From positions 203,571 through 267,570 of IMG/VR virus record IMGVR_UViG_3300017917_001123: 64,000 bases of DNA; one strand, 5' to 3'. Shown here in pieces: positions 28,994-36,557 of this stretch. The position numbers were made by a program, and so were the translations under genes. The notes under the pieces are model-generated. The model saw nothing but the letters and a program-made list of their open reading frames with translations, ran no database searches and was not told where the DNA came from. The stretch is from a virus. The stretch's first letter is position 1. Every line of letters begins with the position of its first letter.

Positions 28994-29623
28994 ATGAGTT
29001 TTAATGGTAATCCAAATATTGAACAGCATCGTCTAAAGCCCCAGGGCGAACGCTACTACTATTCTAGTACTGAGTGGTTTTTTAACCTACAGGATCTAGA
29101 TCGTTTGCGGGGTCTAGTGGGGCAGTTAGAAGCTGGTACTGTTCGCGCCTCGCATGAGCCGCAGAGTGTACAGCCTGAACTTAGATCTAGTATGGTTTCG
29201 TTTATCGAACCTACTGCGGATTCTGGTTGGCTATACGAAAAGATTGGGGAAGCTATACGTTTCCATAATCAGACCTACTATGGCTACGATATCACGGGTA
29301 TTGAGCATCTACAGTTTACCGAATACCCTGCGGGCGAAGGCTTCTATAAGCCGCATATGGACTGGGGTTCTGGTATGGTTATGGGCCGCGGCGATCTTTG
29401 CCGTAAGCTATCCTTTAGCATACAGTTATCTAATCCTGATAGCTACGAAGGTGGCGACTTCCGTATTCTTAATGGGCAGGACTTTACGCAACAAAGTGAA
29501 AAATTACGGCAGTTTGGTACTATCGTTGTATTCCCTAGCTGGATCCTACACGAAGTTACTCCTGTAACACGGGGTACTCGTCGAAGCCTAGTTGGCTGGT
29601 GTGTGGGTCCGGATTTCCGTTAA
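28994..29623 (+). CDS. 2OG-Fe(II) oxygenase, PKHD/prolyl-hydroxylase type
   Basis: 209 residues. The iron ligands are H121, D123 (PHMD) and H186 (WILHEV), and R196/R197 (RGTRRSLVGW) should bind 2-oxoglutarate. YYGYDITGIEHLQFTEYPAG precedes the first motif as in PKHD hydroxylases. It would hydroxylate a protein side chain or small molecule with 2-oxoglutarate and O2. Such genes are frequent in marine T4-like phages, but their targets are mostly unknown. All catalytic residues are present. Confidence 0.88.
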   Translation: MSFNGNPNIEQHRLKPQGERYYYSSTEWFFNLQDLDRLRGLVGQLEAGTVRASHEPQSVQPELRSSMVSFIEPTADSGWLYEKIGEAIRFHNQTYYGYDITGIEHLQFTEYPAGEGFYKPHMDWGSGMVMGRGDLCRKLSFSIQLSNPDSYEGGDFRILNGQDFTQQSEKLRQFGTIVVFPSWILHEVTPVTRGTRRSLVGWCVGPDFR

Positions 29624-29695
29624 AATTTTGTCTACCCCGATTTTTCTTTTGCAAGCCGCTTCGCGGAAGAGGGTTGGGTATAACGGAGTGGTAAA

Positions 29696-30253
29696 TTGAC
29701 CCTGAAAATTGCTCAAAGCCTATTTGATCTTGTAGAAGGTTCTGTGCTAGAGCTGGGCTCGCATGACGGGTCGTGGTTTACCCAGTATCTAGTTGATCGT
29801 GCTGGTAGTGTCTGCTGTATAGAGCTAGATGGTATTGCCCTAGCCCGTGTACGTGAACAATGGCCTAGAGTGCGCTGTCTACAAGCAGACTTTCATCAGG
29901 CTGTTTCGGGAGTGGGTTGTTACGATAACGTAGTTCTCTTTGGTGTGTTAGGTCATACCCCCAACCCACTGGGCTTGTTAGAAGATATTGTACACTATGT
30001 CAAACCCCGGCGTATATTCCTAGAAGCAGAGCCCGGAGGTGTTGTGCGTTGCGTTAGGGAGGGTGTTAATCAACCCGGACAGCGTCAAAGTCGTAGGGCT
30101 ACCTGTGGACTCAGCATACAGTTAGGCACACGCATATATACGGATGCTCTGGCTAATTTGGGCTACAAGCCCATTAGGACTTATAGGGAGTCAGAGGGCA
30201 TCAAACAAGGATTAGAATACACAGTCTATGATCTACACACAACAAGCACGTAG
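29696..30253 (+). CDS. SAM-dependent methyltransferase, class I
   Basis: 185 residues from a TTG start at 29696, the only start after the in-frame stop at 29681; CGGAG at 29684-29688 supports it. Motif I is VLELGSHDGSW (about 17-27). An acidic strand end (CIELD) binds the ribose, and NVVLFGVLGHTPNPLGLLED follows as in methyltransferases of the small-molecule/lipid kind. Target unknown. It overlaps the next gene by 26 nt. Confidence 0.8.
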   Translation: MTLKIAQSLFDLVEGSVLELGSHDGSWFTQYLVDRAGSVCCIELDGIALARVREQWPRVRCLQADFHQAVSGVGCYDNVVLFGVLGHTPNPLGLLEDIVHYVKPRRIFLEAEPGGVVRCVREGVNQPGQRQSRRATCGLSIQLGTRIYTDALANLGYKPIRTYRESEGIKQGLEYTVYDLHTTST

Positions 30254-31364
30254 CATTCCGCCCTATACAAATACCCAGGCCTACGATAAGTTTACTAGGT
30301 TGGACAATCAGCCCGTGTTTCTCTACGATGAGTTGGACAGTACCGTACACGGAGTAGAGCCCGTAGATGCTTTCAATGAGCAGGTATGGGCAGAACTAAG
30401 GGTAAATCCTGAAGCCCGACTCTTGATCAACTTCCCCGGGGACTTTCTAAATCTACACGATATATCTAAACTAAAGCTGGCCCAAGAGCAACACTCTATA
30501 CCCGCAGATCGTATCTGGGTCATAGTCATGGACGCTAACGTTGTGGACTTTGTGGAACAGCGTTGGCAGGGTGTTAGGGTCTGTGCCTATAACTTATTGT
30601 TGGCTAGAATACAGATACCACACGTTGGTAATCCAGGCGATCAGCGTTTCAGTGTCCTGAGCCGTAACTATAGACCCTGGCGTTTAGAGTTTTACCTACA
30701 TCTGCTCAAGGCAGGGGTGCTGGATCGCACGGTCTACAGCTTTCACAACATAGACCCTTACCTTACTGGCAAAAGCATCTACACCGCAGAAGATCTCTAC
30801 AACGATGCTCGCAATGCGGGCTTTGACATCAAGGACAGCCAACTTAGAAACTGGTTTGCGGGCATACCCTACGATCTACCCAACAGCAATAAGTTCAACA
30901 AACATCACAATGCTACCTACGATGCTATCCGTCGTGCGGGGGTACACCTGTTAATTGAAAGCCATTTTGATCCCTACATTTACTGGCCCAGCTACAGGCA
31001 TATGGACCCTCGTGAGTTTAGCCCAGGATTCCCTACAGAAAAGACCTACAAGGCCATGGCCTGTGCTCGTCCATTTATTGCTGTGACCACACCTTACTTC
31101 TTAGAAAGTGTTAGGGCTCTGGGCTTTAAAACATTCAGCCCTTGGATAGACGAAAGCTATGATACTATTGTAGATAACCGGGCTCGTATGCGGGCCATTG
31201 CTGATGAAGTAGCCAGACTAAACAGCCTAGACCCAGAAGAGTTTCAGACCCTGTTCTATAATCTAAGCTCTGTAATTCTACACAATTATAATTGGGTACA
31301 AGAACTACAACGCAGAAACACCCTGCCCGATAACTGGGCCTGGCTCAAGGAACACATAGAATGA
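30228..31364 (+). CDS. Putative glycosyltransferase
   Basis: 378 residues. The C-terminal half has PTEKTYKAMACARPFIAVTT followed by LGFKTFSPWIDESYD. This is the arrangement at the nucleotide-sugar site of GT-B enzymes such as fucosyltransferase-like (GT10) proteins. The N-terminal half (LLINFPGDFLNLHDISKLKL) is a Rossmann-like domain. It is flanked by a methyltransferase and an oxygenase in overlapping reading frames, suggesting a sugar-modification set. Donor and acceptor unknown. Confidence 0.6.
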   Translation: MIYTQQARSIPPYTNTQAYDKFTRLDNQPVFLYDELDSTVHGVEPVDAFNEQVWAELRVNPEARLLINFPGDFLNLHDISKLKLAQEQHSIPADRIWVIVMDANVVDFVEQRWQGVRVCAYNLLLARIQIPHVGNPGDQRFSVLSRNYRPWRLEFYLHLLKAGVLDRTVYSFHNIDPYLTGKSIYTAEDLYNDARNAGFDIKDSQLRNWFAGIPYDLPNSNKFNKHHNATYDAIRRAGVHLLIESHFDPYIYWPSYRHMDPREFSPGFPTEKTYKAMACARPFIAVTTPYFLESVRALGFKTFSPWIDESYDTIVDNRARMRAIADEVARLNSLDPEEFQTLFYNLSSVILHNYNWVQELQRRNTLPDNWAWLKEHIE

Positions 31365-32113
31365 AACTAGCACAAGAGCTCTACGAATACTTTAATACCC
31401 TACACGTCAAATACCCACCCAAGGAGTATAGGGTAGATTGGCAAGAAGGTAAACCCGTACCCTACCTAGTTATAGATAACTTCTTACCTGATCATATCTA
31501 CAGGGCCGCACAGGCAGAGATAAAAGATATACCCCCACATCAATGGACACAGTTCACACGTAGGGGTAGCCTAATGAATGAGTGTAAAAATCTAGCAGGT
31601 GCGCCCATACTACAGACCTTAACCCACTGCTTTAATAGCGGTGTGTTCTTAGATTGGCTAGAGGGCTTTACAGGCTTAGAACGTGTTATATCGGATCCAC
31701 GACTTGTGGGTGCGGGCTTGAGCACATGCCAACCCGGGCATAGCCTAAAGCTACACACAGACTTTAACTGGAACGAACAGCTACATCTTAATAGGGCTAT
31801 GAGCCTTATTCTATACCTAGCCCCTGAATGGGACCCTGCTTGGGGTGGGGGACTAGAGTTCTGGGACTTTGAGCGTACCCAATGTGTTAGCAAAGTGGAC
31901 TGTTTGCCTAATCGCTTGTTGTTGTGGCTATATGACGAGCGCCTAATACACGGCTACCCAGAGCCTATTCAATGCCCCCAAGGGCATCAACGTGAAAACC
32001 TGCGCTTGTTCTACTACAAGAGTAACAGCACCCCCGAGAGCCAGCCACATCGCTCACTGTACTGGTGGGACGAGGCCCTAAAGGCCCCGTACGATGTTAG
32101 AACTGAAAAGTAA
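31361..32113 (+). CDS. 2OG-Fe(II) oxygenase
   Basis: 250 residues. The iron ligands are H132 and D134 (LHTDFNWN) and H197 (LIHGYPEP), with R211 or R215 (HQRENLRLFYYKS) for 2-oxoglutarate. MSLILYLAPEWDPAWGGGLE is the usual strand between them. It is related to the Ofd/prolyl-hydroxylase group. The start overlaps the glycosyltransferase-like gene by 4 nt. Substrate unknown; a glycan or glycolipid is plausible from context. Confidence 0.87.
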   Translation: MKLAQELYEYFNTLHVKYPPKEYRVDWQEGKPVPYLVIDNFLPDHIYRAAQAEIKDIPPHQWTQFTRRGSLMNECKNLAGAPILQTLTHCFNSGVFLDWLEGFTGLERVISDPRLVGAGLSTCQPGHSLKLHTDFNWNEQLHLNRAMSLILYLAPEWDPAWGGGLEFWDFERTQCVSKVDCLPNRLLLWLYDERLIHGYPEPIQCPQGHQRENLRLFYYKSNSTPESQPHRSLYWWDEALKAPYDVRTEK

Positions 32114-32941
32114 TTAGAATGTGCCGTTGTTAGCACGTTCCGCTAGAACAAAAGGATTATTCCATTGCTGTAGTTCTGGAATGCTCTGTACTAGATAGGG
32201 CTTGTTAAGGGCTTGAGCAATAGCACAGACCCAACCGTTTGGTGTACAGATAGTTTGGTTCATACCACTGATCCACTGTGCTAGTTCTCCAGGGTGATCT
32301 ACTTCTACGTGGCTAGTTTGAATTTTAGTTACATTCTTGAACTCTTGATATTCGGACTTTGTGCCTACAAATACGCTGACAGCACCTACGTTCTGTTGGG
32401 CCCATTGACTGTAGACATCTCTATCTTCCCACCCAGAACCGGCAAACACAACACCCTTGCCCTGCGGGCGTCCTGGAATAGCAGGAATGTCTAGCCAGCT
32501 GTTCATACGGATCTGTTGCCACTTGGTCCAGTGAACATGCGTTACTTTACCAAAGCGATCCATGGGATGCATGTTAAAGCGATTGTCCATGTCTATAGTA
32601 TAATCAATCTTATCTAAGTCATGATCTACAATTTCGCCTGCCCATACATTCACACTCTTAACCCACTTTTGGTTTTGTACCAATGAGCAGATAACATCAA
32701 AGTCATCTTGATTTAGACGACCCTGCCATTCCGGTGTAGCGTACTGCCCTTTGTAGTATAGGGTCTTTGGCGGAATCAACCCTAGGGCAATATAAACATG
32801 CCCACCCCCAAGTGCTTTGACATAGGCCATTGCTTGGATTACTTCAATGGGTGTTCCAGAAATCTTAAATGTAGTTTCCCCGTAAGCGTGTTCAGGGTTG
32901 AACAAGGGGTTTGCGCTGTGATCGGTATGTTCTAGTTTCAT
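32114..32941 (-). CDS. Glycosyltransferase-like protein, paralogue of 11097-11924
   Basis: 275 residues, the same length as the + strand paralogue. Shared features are a GTPIEVIQAMAYVKALGGGH opening and FVGTKSEYQEFKN (FVGTKEEHQAYEE in the other). A Pro/Gly C-terminal region (CTPNGWVCAIAQALNKPYLV) matches the other copy's ending. The catalytic residues of GT9 enzymes are not clear in either, so both may be lectin-like or diverged. It starts 5 nt after a minus-strand late box and meets the convergent oxygenase gene with no gap. Confidence 0.6.
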   Translation of the reverse strand: MKLEHTDHSANPLFNPEHAYGETTFKISGTPIEVIQAMAYVKALGGGHVYIALGLIPPKTLYYKGQYATPEWQGRLNQDDFDVICSLVQNQKWVKSVNVWAGEIVDHDLDKIDYTIDMDNRFNMHPMDRFGKVTHVHWTKWQQIRMNSWLDIPAIPGRPQGKGVVFAGSGWEDRDVYSQWAQQNVGAVSVFVGTKSEYQEFKNVTKIQTSHVEVDHPGELAQWISGMNQTICTPNGWVCAIAQALNKPYLVQSIPELQQWNNPFVLAERANNGTF

Positions 32942-32946
32942 ATGGA

Positions 32947-32952
32947 TATTTA
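32947..32952 (-). promoter_or_regulatory. Late promoter box, leaderless
   Basis: Minus-strand TAAATA, 5 nt before the ATG at 32941. Confidence 0.65.
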
Positions 32953-32966
32953 ACTTGGTATATAAC

Positions 32967-32995
32967 TTGACAGAAAATTTTCTGCCTCGTATAAT
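32967..32995 (+). promoter_or_regulatory. Consensus sigma-70 promoter
   Basis: Perfect TTGACA, 17 bp, TATAAT. It drives the small basic gene at 33031, preceded by AAAGGAG at 33013-33019. Confidence 0.85.
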
Positions 32996-33030
32996 TCTAA
33001 CATAACTATTATAAAGGAGTCAAACTTAAT

Positions 33031-33225
33031 ATGTTAAAACCAGGTCCAAACTACAGGATGAGCGCACAGGCAAAACGTTTTCTTGCTACCATCATCGATC
33101 CGCACAAACGTGGCGAGTTTAAACGTGCTACTATTCAAGCAGAATTAGCCGCTCAACTTCAACCTAAGCGTGAGAAAAAACCACGTAATGGTAACTTCGT
33201 CCAAGACAGTAGCGCAGACGAATAA
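33031..33225 (+). CDS. Small basic early protein
   Basis: 64 residues, strongly basic (KRFLATIIDPHKRGEFKRAT and KPKREKKPRN-like end). A single-gene unit with a perfect promoter and a strong terminator, so it is probably made in quantity early. It is likely to bind nucleic acid or a host target. Function unknown. Confidence 0.7.
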   Translation: MLKPGPNYRMSAQAKRFLATIIDPHKRGEFKRATIQAELAAQLQPKREKKPRNGNFVQDSSADE

Positions 33226-33247
33226 AACCCGTTATAATAGAGTGAAT

Positions 33248-33280
33248 GGCCAAAAATGACCGTTTTTGGCCTATTATTTT
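33248..33280 (+). terminator. Rho-independent terminator
   Basis: GGCCAAAAA / TTTTTGGCC hairpin followed by TATTATTTT. Confidence 0.85.
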
Positions 33281-33381
33281 GCCCGATATTAAAATAGGGC
33301 ACTAACTAAAACTACGCTCTTTAAATTTTTGGAGTTTACACACACTGACAGCGTAAAAATAACTTAAAGGAGGACAGCGAC

Positions 33382-34053
33382 ATGTCTAAAATACACAGAG
33401 TTTTTACTGTGCTATTAGCATTAGCGGCCCTGACCGTAACGGTACCCGGTCAAGCCGAGACCCCGACTCAAGAGGGTCAATATTTTGTAGTCTCAGAAGT
33501 TAGCGATAGACTACAATCTTTTGTATCATCGATAACACAACCTGTTATCAACGTAAAAGACCTAACATGTCTTGCTCGTAACATTTTCTTCGAAGCGGCG
33601 AATGAGCCTGAAGAAGGTAAAGTAGCAGTTGGTCTAGTCACATTGAATAGAGTACAAGACGGACGTTTTGGTAATTCTATTTGCGGTGTAGTAGATCAGC
33701 GTTCTACAAGAGTAGTCGAACGTGAGAATACCCGTGTTGTTAAAACAGTATGGGGTACTAAGACAGAGAAGTTTACAGTCTTAGAAAAGATCACGACATG
33801 CCAATTTAGTTGGCGTTGTATGTCTACTAGAAATCCCAAACCTCATGATGAAAGATGGCTTGAAAGTCAAGAAATAGCACGAAACTTGCTTGCCAGCAAA
33901 TACACCTACGAGGATTGGAGATACAAATATGCTGAAGCTTTATATTTCCACGCAACCGGTATTCGCCCTTCTTGGGCAAAACAAAAGGAACACGTAGGTC
34001 GTATAGGCGGGCATAAATTTTACGCAGAAAAGGAGAAGCTTGTCAGTTTCTAA
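33382..34053 (+). CDS. Secreted SleB-type cell-wall hydrolase
   Basis: 223 residues with a signal peptide (basic start, FTVLLALAALTVTVPGQAE, cleavage near residue 26). The SleB/Hydrolase_2 domain has CLARNIFFEA with the catalytic glutamate, VGLVTLNRV and QFSWRCMS, and a C-terminal ALYFHATGIRPSW block. An insert of about 35 residues in mid-domain (basic, RVVERENTRVVKT) is absent from the copy at 22134-22658. Likely role: cutting peptidoglycan during entry or lysis. A strong GGAGG ribosome site precedes the ATG. Confidence 0.85.
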   Translation: MSKIHRVFTVLLALAALTVTVPGQAETPTQEGQYFVVSEVSDRLQSFVSSITQPVINVKDLTCLARNIFFEAANEPEEGKVAVGLVTLNRVQDGRFGNSICGVVDQRSTRVVERENTRVVKTVWGTKTEKFTVLEKITTCQFSWRCMSTRNPKPHDERWLESQEIARNLLASKYTYEDWRYKYAEALYFHATGIRPSWAKQKEHVGRIGGHKFYAEKEKLVSF

Positions 34054-34059
34054 TAAATA
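34054..34059 (+). promoter_or_regulatory. Late promoter box, leaderless
   Basis: TAAATA, 5 nt before the ATG at 34065 and just after the hydrolase stop. Confidence 0.65.
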
Positions 34060-34064
34060 CTGAC

Positions 34065-34277
34065 ATGAGAGCACATGAATTCATTACTGAAAAAACAGAC
34101 CCAAAACTTTGTCGTTCTACCAAACGTCTTGGAAGAAGCGACCAGAGTAGTTGCGTGTCTCAGGGATTACGTCCACACCATAGTGGTAAAACTTTTAGAG
34201 GTCAGCCTATCAAGCACAAAAAGATAAAAGGCTCTAAGTATGGTGGACCACTTCCCGATTATGACGGTAAAGAGTAA
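34065..34277 (+). CDS. Small basic protein with a MRAHEFITE opening
   Basis: 70 residues, basic, Ser- and Lys-rich, with two Cys (KLCRSTKR and SSCVSQG). Proteins beginning M-R/K-x-x-E-F-I/L-x-E are frequent in T4-like marine phages, in both virion and small proteins, possibly as a targeting tag. The rest is unlike known families. It heads the island's first + unit. Confidence 0.6.
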   Translation: MRAHEFITEKTDPKLCRSTKRLGRSDQSSCVSQGLRPHHSGKTFRGQPIKHKKIKGSKYGGPLPDYDGKE

Positions 34278-34322
34278 ACCATAAAACGTTTTTAACCACT
34301 TGGCCCCCGGCTAATTAAGATT

Positions 34323-35081
34323 ATGAAAATAGTTTTAGTTACCGGGGGTTTCGACCCTATACACTCTGGACACATTGAATATCTTGAAGCCGCAAAGGAA
34401 TTGGGCGATGAGTTAGTTGTCGGACTTAACTCCGATGAATGGTTAGAACGTAAAAAGGGCAGAGCATTTATGCCCTTTGAAGAACGTCAAGCCATTATGC
34501 TTAGTATCAGACCAGTCAACTGGGTAATCAACTTTGATGACGAAGACGGCTCTGCTAGATTTGCTATCCATGCGGTCCGTGAAAAGTTTCCGGATGCTAC
34601 AATTATTTTTGCCAACGGCGGAGACCGCACAGAAGATAATATTCCTGAAATGGATGTCGAAGATGACAATATTGAATTTGTATTTGGTGTTGGTGGCAAA
34701 AACAAAAAGAACTCTAGCAGTTGGATATTAGAAGAATGGAAGGCACCTAAAACAGAACGTCCTTGGGGATACTATCGTGTATTACATGAAGTACCTGGTA
34801 CTAAGGTTAAAGAGTTAACAATTGAGCCTGGGCAGAGTTTGAGTATGCAACGCCATGCCGATCGAGCAGAGTTTTGGTTAGTAACAGAAGGGCAATGTGA
34901 AGTACGTCAACAGATGTCTAGTGGATACACCATTCCGCCTGTTGTATTACAAACACACGACGGTATAGAAATATCAAAAGGCGAATGGCATCAACTAGTG
35001 AACCCTTTTAAGAAACCATGTCGCATTGTTGAAATACAATTTGGCGATCGATGTGTGGAAGAAGATATCGAGAGGAAGTAA
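34323..35081 (+). CDS. Cytidylyltransferase-like / mannose-6-phosphate-isomerase cupin fusion
   Basis: 252 residues in two domains. Residues 1-135 are a HldE/TagD-like nucleotidyltransferase (VTGGFDPIHSGHIEYLEAAK with the H-x-G-H motif, and LNSDEWLERKKGR). Residues 145-250 are a type II phosphomannose-isomerase-like cupin (RPWGYYRVL, PGQSLSMQRH, RAEFWLVTEG). The first would activate a phosphosugar or alcohol with CTP or ATP, the second would bind or isomerise the sugar. The fusion suggests a sugar-nucleotide step at the head of the island. It is the first clear enzyme of the + unit. Confidence 0.8.
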   Translation: MKIVLVTGGFDPIHSGHIEYLEAAKELGDELVVGLNSDEWLERKKGRAFMPFEERQAIMLSIRPVNWVINFDDEDGSARFAIHAVREKFPDATIIFANGGDRTEDNIPEMDVEDDNIEFVFGVGGKNKKNSSSWILEEWKAPKTERPWGYYRVLHEVPGTKVKELTIEPGQSLSMQRHADRAEFWLVTEGQCEVRQQMSSGYTIPPVVLQTHDGIEISKGEWHQLVNPFKKPCRIVEIQFGDRCVEEDIERK

Positions 35082-35974
35082 TGTATAAGTTTATCGATCC
35101 AAAGATTAACTCAGGCGACAAACTTATTATTGGAATTGGCGACAGTTACACACAGGGTATTGGTGCTTACACAGATGCTACTTGGAAGAAACACAATGGC
35201 CGTATTCCTGTATATACTAGCGATAAAGATCTAATTAAAGAGCAGTACGAAGGAAGTTGGGTCAATCAAATACAATCTTTGATGCCGGGTTGGAAAGGCC
35301 TTAACTTAGGTGTAGCAGGAACAGGCAATCGTTCGGCATTGAAAGAATTATACTTCCATGAACCAACGATAGCAAAAGCTAGCGAAGCCGTTGTTGTTTA
35401 TCTGTTAAGTGGGTTTGAACGTTTTGATTTTATCTCAAAAGAGTTTGTCAGCGAACACGCACACTTTGAAGCTATGTGGCCAAACTATTGGGATACAGGC
35501 TGTAAAGTTCCTGAGCTGTGGAAAGCCTATGCTGACCATGTACACTCAGATAGATTTATGGCCGGCGAGGCAATGTTAAACATTTTAGAAGCACAGATGT
35601 ACTGCCAAGCTAAGGGATTTAAACTCTTGGTCATTAGCGCATTTGATACTCGCTTTCAACGTAGATGGTTTGATAGAAATTTAGTACAAGGTCTGTTTAA
35701 TCTAAAGCCAACAGGAACAAACATAGACTTTATAGATCAGTTTGATTGGTCACAGGCAGTATATCCACAAGGGTGTTCTACAATTATTCATTTGTTAACT
35801 AGACTAGAAGGACACGATGATTCTATGGCCGAAGGCAGATTCTACGGTCATTATAGTAAATTGGATTTTCCATCAGAATATATCACCACTTGTGTTCACC
35901 CAACCCGCAAAGGTCATGCTATAATAGCAGAAGAAGTTGTAAAAGCAATTAAAGAACGCGGCTATGAAAATTGA
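35081..35974 (+). CDS. SGNH/GDSL-like hydrolase
   Basis: The ATG at 35081 (1-nt overlap with the upstream stop) gives 297 residues. GIGDSYTQGIGAYTD carries the GDS nucleophile block; NLGVAGTGNRSALKEL is the Gly/Asn block; HPTRKGHAIIAEEVVKA carries the catalytic Asp/His region. SGNH enzymes hydrolyse or transfer acyl groups, often on glycans. A second SGNH-like gene is at 51283-51987. Confidence 0.7.
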   Translation: MYKFIDPKINSGDKLIIGIGDSYTQGIGAYTDATWKKHNGRIPVYTSDKDLIKEQYEGSWVNQIQSLMPGWKGLNLGVAGTGNRSALKELYFHEPTIAKASEAVVVYLLSGFERFDFISKEFVSEHAHFEAMWPNYWDTGCKVPELWKAYADHVHSDRFMAGEAMLNILEAQMYCQAKGFKLLVISAFDTRFQRRWFDRNLVQGLFNLKPTGTNIDFIDQFDWSQAVYPQGCSTIIHLLTRLEGHDDSMAEGRFYGHYSKLDFPSEYITTCVHPTRKGHAIIAEEVVKAIKERGYEN

Positions 35975-36557
35975 TACTGAACACTTACATTATTGGATGA
36001 TGGCTATTAGACAAAGTCCAGATCCTATTCGTACAATGGATGCCTTTTGGCAAGGACAAATGAAAAGCAAGGAATGGCTTGTTGATGAACTCCGTGCTTC
36101 TGTCAACAGTCCTGTGAGCATTGACATACACGGCGGCTGGGTAGGGGTCTTAGCAAGTATGATATTCCAAAGCGATATCATTACCAAACACATTCGTAGT
36201 GTTGATATTGATCCTACATGCGAGCCTATTGCTACAATGATGAATAAAGGCGAAGAGATAGTAGGTAAGTTCCGTGCTGTTACCGCCGACATGTGTGCTA
36301 TCCGTAGCGATGCTGATGTTGTTATTAATACAAGTTGTGAACACATTACACAAGAACAATTTGACTTTTGGAAGACTGGCATTCCTCACAATAGTCTTGT
36401 TGTACTACAGAGCAACAATTACAATATACCAGAACATGTTCGTATTGCTAATAGCCTAGATGAGTTTAACAAACAATGCGACCTACGTATTGTTTATTAC
36501 AAAGGCGAACTTAAACTGCCCAACTATACTAGATACATGATTATTGGTTACGCATGA
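35964..36557 (+). CDS. Putative SAM-dependent methyltransferase
   Basis: 197 residues. SIDIHGGWVGVLASM is a diverged motif I, and RSVDIDPTCEPIATMMNKG has the acidic ribose-binding residue. DADVVINTSCEHITQEQFDF is the fourth motif. The protein is shorter than most, and the glycine motif is loose. It overlaps neighbours by 11 and 4 nt in the + unit. Target unknown. Confidence 0.65.
   Translation: MKIDTEHLHYWMMAIRQSPDPIRTMDAFWQGQMKSKEWLVDELRASVNSPVSIDIHGGWVGVLASMIFQSDIITKHIRSVDIDPTCEPIATMMNKGEEIVGKFRAVTADMCAIRSDADVVINTSCEHITQEQFDFWKTGIPHNSLVVLQSNNYNIPEHVRIANSLDEFNKQCDLRIVYYKGELKLPNYTRYMIIGYA

Noticed and set aside
34065-34277. The 70-residue protein as a RiPP precursor for the radical SAM enzymes
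   Set aside because: It has a basic, globular-like sequence without a leader/core layout or repeated core residues, and it stands 15 kb from most of the enzymes. There is no positive evidence.
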